Source: Nectonema munidae
Taxonomy: Eukaryota > Nematomorpha > Nectonematoida > Nectonematidae
Assembly: GCA_030549495.1 (NCBI GenBank)
Contig: JAUIRK010000960.1
Location: forward strand, 186,001 to 250,000
Direction: 5' to 3'
Length of the DNA stretch: 64,000 bases
Each line of letters begins with the position of its first letter. Position 1 is the first letter of the stretch. Below the pieces are notes generated by a model that was not told where the DNA came from, did not search any database, and worked only from the letters and a program-made list of their open reading frames with translations. Below, in pieces: positions 21,151 through 31,176 of this stretch. The translations under genes and the position numbers were made by a program.

Positions 21151-21355
21151 AATGATGATGAGAAAGGGCAACTCTTCGCTGAAGAGAGCCGCCTTTTATC
21201 ATTTCCAAATCGGTGAGGAGCGCCTGATAAATAGGTGCTGTGCGTGTAAGATTACTTTTTGTTGTTGGCCTCCACTGGCAGATATCTTGTTATCACCATA
21301 CCAGTGACGAAGGGGCCGCTTTGGTTGGTACCAGGAGAGATGTGTGCGTATGTAT
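21151..21355. other. Unexplained GC-richer block with hairpin
   Basis: About 200 bases of higher GC than the flanks. It starts with ATGATGATGAG and a hairpin, CTCTTC-gct-GAAGAG inside GGC/GCC (21170-21192), and includes CCACTGGCAGATATC and CGAAGGGGCCGC. No frame is convincing. I compared it by eye with U1, U2, U4, U5, U6 and U11/U12 snRNAs and found no match. It may be a structured RNA or a repeat fragment. Confidence 0.3.
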
Positions 21356-21363
21356 ATGTGTAT

Positions 21364-21797
21364 TAGGGTGCTTTTATCTACTATATAAAAAAAATAAATT
21401 ATAAAAAGCCGTTCAAACAACCCTGTAAATGGTTTTTTTTATTAATTTTTATGTACATTTTTTACTAAACAAAATTATAAAATTAAGTTATGCTTTTACC
21501 ATCTTTGATAAAAAAAAACTATTATTACTAAGTGATAAATAGATAAAATAAGACAATATACGTAAAAAATACATGAAAGATATTACGAAAAAATAATTTC
21601 AGATAATCTAAATAAATTATTTATAAATTTTAAAACTGAGAAAAAACTGACATTTTACAACCTTTCTACATAGCTTGCGCAAGTTGAAAATCAACTGACA
21701 AAAAAAAATTTTTACATACTGATTTTTAACAAAAACCTCATAGAATAACGAGTTGTATGCATTAAAATGAAAACTTTTATTTTTTAAAAGCACCCTA
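21364..21797. mobile_element. hAT-like miniature element, TIR TAGGGTGCTTTTA
   Basis: TAGGGTGCTTTTA at 21364 and its inverse at 21785-21797; flanks ATGTGTAT and ATACATAT agree at five of eight positions. AT-rich, no coding. Confidence 0.65.
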
Positions 21798-21855
21798 ATA
21801 CATATATAAATAAGTTTTTTTTTTAATATCTAAATCTGTGTGTAATGTTAGTATA

Positions 21856-22445
21856 TATATGGGTTAAGCCAAAGATCGAGTGGTTTGAGATGTGTAGCTA
21901 TGTGCGGGCAGTTGAATATGTGTTGTGTGGGTGTATTTTGCAGAGAGGCTAGGGGTGTGTTTTGGGGCCGATTTTGTGTAAATATTCGAAGAGAAATGAG
22001 GATTTGTTTGATTTTAATTGGGCGAGAGTGCGTCTGCTTTTGATTGACAACGATTCTTCAGATTTATGTATGGCGAGTGGTGTAGAGTTAAGGATTGAAA
22101 GTGAATTGAGGTAATTGGTGACCGCTTGAGTGTGGATAGTTTGGTTGGTGAGTGCAGTGATGTTTTCATGTGTCTGTGAGGTTTGGGCAGTGTAGAGGTT
22201 GTGAAGGGGGTTAAGTCTGTTGGCGGCTTTGGCTCTGAGGTTAGAAATATGTATTTTAATGAGGTCTTGTAGAGGTAAGATAAGTTTCTGTGTATAAGTG
22301 TTGTGTGTTTGTGTCACATGTAATACCTGTGGCCAATCGGAGAGCTGTGTTTTGTGTTGTTTGTAGTTTAGAAAGCTTTGTTCGAGAGATGGAGTGTTCC
22401 CATTATGTGGAATCGTACTCTAAGATTGGAGATCTTATAGCTTTA
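21856..22445 (-). pseudogene. LINE reverse transcriptase, 3' fragment
   Basis: On the minus strand from about 22445: LSKLQTTQNTALRLATG, HISNLRAKAANRLNPLHNL, then LNSTPLAIHKSEESL, RRTLAQLKSNKSSFLFEY and, after a frame change near 21945, CPLC and FNCPHIATHLKPLDLWLNP phrases. This is the C-terminal end of a Jockey-type non-LTR retrotransposon ORF2, whose usual order is RT thumb, RRTLAQLRSG, then a CPLC zinc knuckle. The 5' part is absent, as is typical of truncated insertions. No poly-A or target duplication was identified. Confidence 0.7.
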
Positions 22446-23149
22446 TTTTAAAGATTTTGTCGCAGCTTGAGTGTATAAACCAAAAATTTCAATCTTTGAA
22501 GTCAATTTCATTATTTATTTAGTGTATAAACTATTTTTTTATTTTATATTTTTTCCTCAAAACGTTTTGAGGAATATACAATACAATTTTTGTACTTTTT
22601 TTTATTTTTTTTAAATTGAATTTTTTATTTTTTTTATATTTATTTATTTAATTTATTTTAGTGTATGAACTAAAAATTTCATCTTTGAAGCTTAGATGTT
22701 GTTCCAACCACATTAAGGCCTTTGGACTTTGGATGAAGATTACTTCATCACTTAATGTAGAATTTTAGAGAATTCTTACTAACCTTGCTTTTCTTAGTTA
22801 TTTTTGTAATATCTTTTAGTTTTCTTCTTTTATATTTCCTCCTTAAAATAAATTTTTGCTCTTGAATTTTATGGTTTTTATCCTTTTTGTAGAATCAAAA
22901 ATATCTATTTTTTTTAAATTTATAAACTGTCCACCAATAGAAGTAAGATAGGCTAAACCTATTTTTTTTCTTTTTTTAATTTTTAAACTTTGAATTTATT
23001 TATAATTTTTGTGATCCAAATCATGGTTTATTACTTTTAAAATACAATCAATCCAATTTTCACTAAAATTAATATGCCTTGAATTCATTCTTACAGACAT
23101 GCTTACGAAAATGTTTACTGGTCCAATTGCTTGATCAATGTCCCTCCAA
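22446..23149. other. T-rich stretch, no feature
   Basis: Long T/A-rich runs; TATAAACTAAAAATTTCA-like phrases recur near 22478 and 22665, but no element is defined. Confidence 0.4.
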
Positions 23150-23520
23150 AAATTAGTCAAAATTCTAACACTTTGGTGATGGGTGAACTTGATAAAAAAG
23201 ATGCGTATTTACTAATTCAAAAACTAAAGATTCACTTACCATTTTTCCAACTTTTAAATGATGACTTGCAGCATCGGTCCTAATAAAATCAATTCTTTCC
23301 CAAAGTTTATCTTTCCGGCCTTCTTCACAAGTTGTAATTATATCTAAAATAGTTCGTTTTAATTCTTCTAAATTTTGTCTTGATTCTGAGCTGATTTTCA
23401 ATGTTGGAAAAGAAATATATATATTATTCATTCTTGAACTGAGTAACTGCCTATTCCTTCTTTGAATTATCTTCTTGATAAATTACAGTCATATTTTTAT
23501 CTTTTTTGCTATTTCAGATA
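23150..23520 (-). pseudogene. Fragment of a DDE transposase-like protein
   Basis: The minus strand reads PTLKISSESRQNLEELKRTI, then LWERIDFIRTDAASHHLKVG and NTHLFYQVHPS. The order SESR-N-LK, W-IDF-TDA-SHNL-V, HLLC-VHP is a recurrent transposon-linked protein type in arthropods and cnidarians; the Asp in RTDAASH is the likely second catalytic residue. Only about 90-120 residues survive, and no ends are visible. It is not part of the neighbouring hAT, whose end begins at 23686. Confidence 0.5.
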
Positions 23521-24072
23521 AGGTAAATATTTAAAATTATTTTTCATAATAGATCGATTATGGTACAGTTTTTAAATGATATATAGCAGAGTCATCTTCA
23601 TGAAATTTCCAGTTTTTTTAAACATATAGTCTTCAACAACTGCTCTAATTGTTGATTGAAACATGGAAGCTAGAGCCCTCTAGACCAGGGTTGTCCAAAC
23701 TTTATGGGGACGCGGGCCGCATTCGGCAAAGGAAAGTAGATCGCGGGCCGCAGTTGACATTTTTCAACATATGCCTGGTCTTACCATACCAGATGTAAAG
23801 TAAAACATGTACATGTAAATGAACCTTTATATTTATCATAAAAAATATTGCCGGGGAATAGATTAAAGAAGCTAAGATGTGAATATTACGAATAAGAAAG
23901 AGTGCAAATTTTGAGAAAAGTCAGTAGACTGGGAAACCTTCAAAATAATTGAGAAGTGTGAATAAGAATCAAACCTTAAATATATTCGTAAAAAATGTTT
24001 AAATGAGTATATTAAGGAAGCATTTTTATCAATAAATTTTTTAATAAAAACAACATACAGTTTAATTAAAAT

Positions 24073-25915
24073 TCAGTGGGATGGGTGTGCCTGCATTTTG
24101 GAAATTAGCTCCTTTGTGTCAATGTCAACTGAGGTTAAGGCTAAACGAAGGCAGGCTTCGAGAGATGGTTGATTAAGTAGATTCCTCTCTTTGGATTTAA
24201 TCGACTTCATTGCGGAAAATGATGCTTCACAAAAGTAGGTACTTCCAAACATTGGCAGCAAGTGCAATCCAAAACGGCGTAAATTAGGATAATGCTCTTC
24301 AGAAAGAAGAGGCCAAAATTGAGTGATTGGCAGTGTATCTTTGCTTAATAAAAACCGGTCCCTTCGTAAGTCACACAATTCAAGCTGCAAATCTTCATCG
24401 GCTTCTGATATATTAATAGTCAGCGAAGCATTGAATACATTGAAGTTTTTCTCAAGGTGCTGAAAATCTTTAAATCGCTTGCTGAAGTCTTCAATCAGGG
24501 TATCAAGAGTTTCAACAAAGCAGCAGAAGTTATTGTCCTCTATTTCTCTAGAAATAACCTCACAACTTGGAAAGTGAAGTAGAATGTTACTTTTCAGATT
24601 ACTTTTGAAGAGGCATAATTTGTTGCGGAAGCCATCTACGAAACCATACAGAGAAGAGATTGTTTGATTCCTACCCTGTAAACTTAAATTGAGCTTATTC
24701 AGATGCTGAGTAATATCATTGAGGAATGCTAGACCTTTCAGAAAGTTGACGTCTTTCAATAAACCTTTAAACCCATCAGTGTCTACACTCAGTTCTTCTA
24801 AAAAGTTTAGAATCTCATTACGCACACTGAAGAACTGCTGCAGACATTTCCCAGCACTGAGCCAACGAACAGTAGAATGGAGTGAAACGTCAGAAAATTC
24901 TGTATCTAAATCTCTCAAGAAATCAACAAATAGACGATGTCTCAACGCTTTATTACCGCCTCTAATGAAATTAATAATTTTGAATACATGCTGCATTACA
25001 TCAGATAAACGTATACAGCGACAAGATAACGATTCTTGATGAATAATGCAATGAAACATTGGGCCGTCGACTCCAACATCTCTCAAGTACGCTTTCAGCC
25101 CCCTTTTAGCTGTAGTCATTGATTTGGCACCATCTGTAACAATCCAAGAGCATTCCCCCATATTCGCTCACTAAAGAATTTAGCGCTTCATAAACATCAG
25201 ATCCTTTCGTAGTGGTAAAAAGTGGGATTAAGCGGAGTAACTCCCCACTGAAATTAAACTGTGAATCAATACTTCTAACAAAAATAATCAACTGACTGAC
25301 ATCCCTTATATCTGTGCTTTCATCAAGAGCGAGAGAAAAATAAACAGATTGCTGAATTGGATTCTTGACCTTCTCCTGAACAAAATTACTAAGCTCATCA
25401 ACACGTCTAGCAACAGTTTGATGCGAGAGTGGAATTTTTTCAAACTCACGAGCTGCATCTTTAAAGCCTTAATATAATTGCATCTTTAAAGCCTTAATAG
25501 TAATGGCCTTTCCCATAGCTATTGCACATCGCTTGATGAGATCAGCGTCAGAGAATGCCTTTTTTGATTTGGCCATCAAAAGTTATACATCACAGGAAGC
25601 AATGGTTGTAGAAGACGAAGGCTTCACTAATTGGAAAATCTTTTCTTGACGCGAACGCAGGTTTGATTTGAGATCTTTGAGTAGGACTCGCCGCGCCTCA
25701 CCAGTGTATTTATCATAACCAGTGACATGAAGAGTGCTGTAATGTCGTTGTACATTGTACTCTTTCATAACAGATATTATGTCATTACAAATTAAACATA
25801 AAACTCGACCACTTTGTTCTTTCACCAGGAATCTCAATTCTCAACTTTCCTTGAACTGACGCTTTTCATCAGAGATTTTCTTTTCTGAGTCATCGTAAAA
25901 ATGTGGCACTAAGTC
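24073..25915 (-). pseudogene. hAT transposase, GTF2IRD2/ZBED type, broken
   Basis: Reads from an apparent splice acceptor (TTTTCAG near 25891 on the minus strand) into a BED-type zinc-finger region (CLICNDII, EYNVQRHYSTLH), then FSDADLIKRCAIAM, QTVARRVDEL, LALDESTDI (first Asp), CSWIVTDGAKSM (second Asp), CIIHQESL, STVRWLSAGKCL, and the C-terminal FCEASFSAMKSIKSKERNLL dimerisation region, ending at 24073. The type is the one domesticated in vertebrates as GTF2IRD2 and ZBED5. Defects: a stop in place of the BED-region Trp near 25845, a stop at 25583, a 25-bp tandem duplication (25455-25504) that adds a stop, and a one-base shift in the G-run near 25160. Confidence 0.85.
25455..25504 (+). repeat. 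25-bp tandem duplication in hAT gene
   Basis: GCATCTTTAAAGCCTTAATA begins at 25455 and again at 25480. It is a local duplication that damages the transposase frame. Confidence 0.85.
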
Positions 25916-26135
25916 TGAAAAGAAAAAAAAAGTATGTGATATAGAGGATTAAGTAAAACTAAAATTATATAAGAATAAATAATATTCCAATTCAAATTTA
26001 AATAAAGTTTAGGAAGAAACAACTTTTTTCAAAGTAACTCAATAAATGTCTAAATAATACTAATTTTCAAAGGTTTTCTAGAAAAGACCGCGGGCCGCAT
26101 TGAAGGGCCGCGGTTTGGACAACCCTGCTCTAGAC

Positions 26136-26750
26136 CATTTTGAAAATTCACTTGGTCCTGACGATATACCTTAACCATATTTAAAAATCGTTTAAATATT
26201 TAAATGGCGGCATTTAAAGGACAAAAATTTGTAGAAACTACATCATAAAAATCTAATGTATAAAAAGTGTAGCATTTATGTTCTTTATTAAAATGAAAGA
26301 GCTGTGTGTTAAGTTGGATGGATGATGCTTTCATCCAAAATTGCTGGTTGGGGCGGGTTCATAAATTTTATGTTTGGCCGGTCCCGGATATTTTTATTTT
26401 TTTTGCGGTTCCAAAAAAATGTCGGGTAGGACGGTTCGGCTGTGGCCACAAATGTTTTTCGTGTTGAATTCATGGAATTAGAAGATCAGAGTTTGTTTTT
26501 ATGGCCGGATGCCGTTCCTGACACCAACAATTTTATTTTCAGGGTTGGAAACCTTTATAAGATTTATGAACGAGACTAGAAAACATAGAAGCCTGGGTTC
26601 CTTGTTTTCTACTCTTAGCATTTAACCGATGTGTTTATTTGAAGAAGGCTGGAGTGGTCGAAAGTTAACATTGTTAGAATTTATATGATTGGGGCGCTTG
26701 CATTGAGTTATATATATAAAGTATATGTAGTTTCTTCTTAAGGTATAGAA
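26136..26750. other. Mixed DNA, no feature
   Basis: Includes a slightly GC-richer part around 26340-26460 without a convincing frame. Confidence 0.4.
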
Positions 26751-26928
26751 ATTATGATAAAAGTTTTTTTTTAATTTTCTTTTTACGATAATGTATCTGA
26801 ATGAGCCAAAAGTAGCTTAAAATTTGTAAACAAAATAGAATTATGATAAAAGTTTTTTTTAATTTTCTTTTTACGATAATGTATCTGATTGAGCCAAAAG
26901 TAGCTTAAAATTTGTAAACAAAAATGCG
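26751..26928 (+). repeat. 89-bp tandem duplication
   Basis: ATTATGATAAAAGTTTTTTT starts at 26751 and 26840. The two units differ by little more than one base and a T-run length, so the event is recent. Confidence 0.85.
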
Positions 26929-27039
26929 TAGATAGCAATGGTAGCATTGTGGTAGAGGGAAACCATCTACTCAACACACCACTCTATCAAACGACTTATA
27001 GCTGAATTGAATGAGAAAACCTCATTCTTCGTTCAGTTT

Positions 27040-27300
27040 ACGAAGTTTCACGAATCAACACTTGTACGCCGCAGTACCGAACCGTTCGGTAAACAGCGCT
27101 GTGTTTTTACAGAAACGATATCGAAAGTTCCATATTGTTTTGTGTAAATTCACTACAAATATTTCGTAGCTTAAGACTCGCACCATTGCATACATACACA
27201 ATGGTATCCGGCGTAAGGAGCTCCGCGGCAACGAAGCTTTGAAGTGGCGCATCACGCTAAATGCGTGTGACAGCGCAATGCCAGCTCTACAAGAGGAGGC
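27040..27300. other. CpG-rich island, possible promoter
   Basis: CpG is dense here (for example TACGCCGCAGTACCGAACC and TCCGCGGCAACG) against an AT-rich background. A near-palindrome ACCGAACCGTTCGGT lies around 27075. No exon or open frame of note. It could be a promoter of an unseen gene or a young, less CpG-depleted repeat. Confidence 0.35.
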
Positions 27301-27501
27301 ATGAATCCTTTAAATTAGTTGCTTATAAAATGATTGAAATTTTTAGTTTATACACTCCCTATAAAACTTACGCATGTATCCTATATTGCGTAGTTCAGTG
27401 ATTCTTAAATTTGTTTAGAATGGTTACATCAATCAACGTCAACTATTTCACTCGAGTTGATATCTATTTTACTTCATAATGAACTTGAAATGACCCTGTA
27501 C

Positions 27502-28240
27502 TAGGGTTGCCAGATTTCAAAAATAAAAAATCGGGACACTTTTATGACAGAATAATGTTAAGTTTATTACTAATAAAAACTAATTATTATTAAATTATTA
27601 ATATAAATAATTTTAAACAAACACAAAGCTGATTTGATAAAATTGGGTTTAAACTTGACTAATTGTAACGTTAAATATTTATAAAATCTTATTGTATAAA
27701 CAAAATCAAGACTATGAACAAAATATAAGTAAGCTTCACTAAGAGGATTATTGAAAAATTCTAGAATAATCGGATGTCGGAATTACATATTATTATATTG
27801 ATGTGTTTTTTCATCTTGACATAGTTATGTATATTCAAAAAGGGTGTGGGGGGGGGGGGGGGGGGGGGGGAAGGATTTTGTGGGTTGAAATAATTTTTGG
27901 TTTTGGGGGGGGGGGTTTTTTTATATTTACATGACATACTAACTAATCAATGTACTGTACATTTGAAACCATATCAAAATGTAGTTACTAGACTTACGTG
28001 CCTTATATTTAATATTTTGACATATGTAATTTAGATTTTTTTTAATAAATATCTTTTTTTTCTATAAAAAATGATAAGATAAGAAAATTAAGTTTAAAAC
28101 TAAAAATTTCATAATTCTAGTTTTTTTTATGGAAGCTAAAATCGGGAGAAATGGTGTCCCCTAGTTGTGCATTCGGGGCGCGGGACAAAATAATATAAAT
28201 CCGGACAAGTCCCGAAAAATCGGGACGTCTGGCAACCCTA
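27502..28240. mobile_element. hAT miniature element, TIR TAGGGTTGCCAGA
   Basis: Ends TAGGGTTGCCAGATTTC and GTCTGGCAACCCTA, with a perfect 8-bp duplication CCCTGTAC (27494-27501 and 28241-28248). Subterminal CGGGAC blocks lie in both arms. It is 739 bp, with G-runs at about 27847-27870 and 27905-27914, and does not code. Confidence 0.9.
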
Positions 28241-28408
28241 CCCTGTACACATGCACCAAAATCAGCTCGCCCCTTTGTAATGGCAATTTAAAATAAGTAA
28301 CTCATCTAACCAAAAACTAGCTAACTATAATTAAAGAATAATAGTTGGTAAAAGTGATTTGCTTCGAATTAGACCAGACTTAATTCTTCTATTTAAGATC
28401 GGTGTGCC

Positions 28409-31176
28409 CAGTGGTGGGATTCAGGCGGTTCGCTCCTACTTGATAGAGGAGTTTCAAAAAAATTTGATTTTTTAGCGAGTAGTCTCAAAAGAGTTACAAA
28501 TTTCCAATATATATTTTTATTTTCATCTCGTTAATTATCTTTATTTATTATTAAAAGTTTGAAATCTTTTCGGTATATTGCATGTGTTTATTGTATGTTT
28601 ATGATTAAATATACATATGTTTTTTTTGATTCTGTACATTCTTTCACTTATCTTATCATGAAAAAAATCATATGCATCACATGCAAACTTTCCCAGCCTC
28701 CTCTGTCCAACTTATTACACGTCACAATAAACATAAAAGACTGTTTCATCGTCTTTCGAAAATCAAGTTTCCAAATTAGTATCACTTCTAATATGAATGT
28801 TTCACAGACATGAAAATATTCGAAATCAAATAATGAAAAAAAAAATCTTTGACCTTTCAATTCTTAACTGAAACTAACACTGAATATCACTTGAACTGTT
28901 ATTTTTCAATTTAACCTTATACAACCTCACCGCGAAAAATCACCACTTTTCATAGTTTTTGCAAATTCTTTCACTATGAAAATCTTTAGTTTTAAAATTA
29001 GTGAAATATATATAAAATGTACCTTTTTGAAGTTACTTTTAAAATGTTGACGAAACTACAAAAATCAAAAAAAAATTCAAAATTTTCATTTGGCCTTCAG
29101 AATTTGAAAAAAAAATTTTGAAAAAATTTTCGATGGAAAAAATTTCGATAAGTCATTTTTCATTATAATTCGTATAATGAAAACTTTTCAAAACTAATTT
29201 AGATTTTTTTGCATTTTCGAGTCGTCTTGCTTCATAGAATTTTCGAAAACTCAGTGTATTGAAAAGTTTCTAGTTATTATGAAAAGACAAAAAAGTATAA
29301 TAAATTTATGAATAAAAACTCGAAAAAAGATTAAATTGATGGAATGAAATATTTATCTCAACCTTTTCAGTTGAGCTTCAATAAATAAATGGTGTACAAA
29401 TGGGTGTTGGGCTTCATTCTCGTAAAACGGCCGTAAAGATTGTTGACCACATTTCAACAAATCTTAAAAAAAAAGTTTTCACCAAAATTATTGAAAAAAA
29501 CGGAAATTTTGCATAATAGTAGGCGAAGCTTCCACCATATCCAACAAATCAGTGCGCATCATTTTTGAAGGTAGAGGACACTGAAGTTTCGCCAGTTATA
29601 TTTTTTGATTTGGTTGAACTTGAGGATCAGGGTGCAGAAAACATTTTTTCATCGCTTTTATCAAGTTTAAAGAATAGTGGTATTAACGAGAATATTTGAG
29701 AGAAAACTTAGTTGCGTTTTGCTCAGATGAAGCTAGTGTCATGCTTGTACGTCTTTGAGGCGTAGGTGTTCGATTCAGAAAAAGTTTTCACAATATTGTT
29801 CTTTGGCATTGCCTTAAACACCGGTTAAAGTTGGTACTGGATGACTCCGTGAATGATGTAAGGCAGGATAATCAAATATTCATTGATAAGATCTATAAAA
29901 ATTTTCATCAGTCAAACTAAAATCAAAATGAGCCTTTTAAAATTTCATCGGAGCTAAGGCAGGTAGGGTTTTTGGGTCCCAGGTGGGCAGCTTGTAGTTT
30001 GTGGACTACAATTGCTGTATTGCGTGGCTACTTCTCTCTTTATAAGTTTTTTTCAAACGAAGGCTTTTTGGGGATGGCACCACGATTATCGAACAAAAGT
30101 TTTCTCTATGATTTGGCTTTGATGATTGATATTCTTCAAGAAATCTCAATATTGTCCAACAGTTTGCAAACGAGAAATATAAGGATTCAAAAAGCAGATA
30201 AACTCATTAAAAGATCGATCAAAGCTTTTAACTTGATGATTGAAAGTAAGGGTGTTTACGAAAAGGAAGCAGATAAAAAAATATGGAAGAGTTGAGAGAA
30301 ATTGAGTGGGTTGAGAATTCTAAAATAGTCAGGATTCCACGTCAAAATCTTCTTCAAAAAGTGATTGAAAACATTGAAAAGCGTATGATGAGCAATGACT
30401 TTATCAAAGCATCATCTTGTTCGACTGAGATTGACCACAAAATTCTCGAGTTTTCATATTTTTTGGATCCGAATTTATGGCAGATCGAAAAGGTGATTAT
30501 TCCATGGAAAAAAGGCGAGGAAAGTCTCATTCATTTCGAAAGATTTTTTTGTCATCGAATCGATCTCAATGAATATAGAGATTATATTGAAAACTCATTA
30601 ATTCAAACGAAAACTTTACATGCATCCGACTTACCAGAGAGAATAAATAGGGCTAAAAATATATTGAAAGTCATGGCTGTTATTACAGCGGAAGCAGAGA
30701 GAGGCTTTTCAATGATGAACCATATATGTTCCGAAAAAAGAAACCGATTGTTATTTCATAACATCTCAATCCTGATGATAATAAATTTAATTAGCATGCC
30801 GCTAAAAAATTGAAAGGCAAAGGATACAGTTATAACATGGTTGAGAAAGAATCATTCAGCAGATGGCACAAGAGTACAAAGAAAGCAAGAAGATGAAGTC
30901 AATCAAAATCAAGAGGAAATCTGGAAATACTTCGATTGAGATTATAAATCTGTTTTTTTATTTTTAATTTTTTTGAAGTAACAAGTTTTGCGTACAACAT
31001 TTTTTCACTTTAAAACATGAAATTTTTCATTGTATAAGGGTTGGATAGATACAATTAAAATGGGTAGTAGAGAAGCCTTAAAAATATAAATTTACATAGG
31101 GTTTTTGATCGAGTAGGTTGGAAAACTTGAAAAAATTTTCCTAGTAATCTCAAACGAAATTTAAATCCCATCACTG
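28409..31176 (+). mobile_element. hAT element, KIAA1586 type
   Basis: Left end CAGTGGTGGGATTCA (28409); right end inverted CAGTGATGGGATTTA (to 31176). The flanks GGTGTGCC and TGTGTGCC match at seven of eight positions. The left 1 kb codes for nothing I recognise; the gene occupies 29400-30960. Confidence 0.8.
29400..30960 (+). pseudogene. hAT transposase, KIAA1586-like, broken
   Basis: Pieces in order: a region reading ISTNLKKKVFTKIIEKNG, STISNKSVRIIF, VAFCSDEASVML (second catalytic Asp), LWHCLKHRLKL, then GPRWAACSLWTTIAVL and LALMIDILQEISILSNSLQ (from 29972), RIPRQNLLQKVIENIEKR, and VITAEAERGFSMMNHICSEK with RNRLL and ISILMIINLISMP at the C-terminus, ending at 30813 or beyond. ERGFSMMN is the hAT dimerisation motif. 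The arrangement is that of KIAA1586-related hAT transposases. Several stops interrupt 29480-29760 and the frame changes near 30290; nothing suggests activity. Confidence 0.75.

Larger units (their letters stand above)
23686..26127 (-). mobile_element. hAT element with perfect 8-bp TSD
   Basis: Ends CAGGGTTGTCCAAAC (23686) and GTTTGGACAACCCTG (26113-26127), flanked by CTCTAGAC on both sides (23678-23685 and 26128-26135). Both subterminal regions carry GCGGGCCGCATT blocks. Length 2442 bp. The perfect duplication and well kept ends indicate a fairly recent insertion, yet its gene is already broken. Confidence 0.9.
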
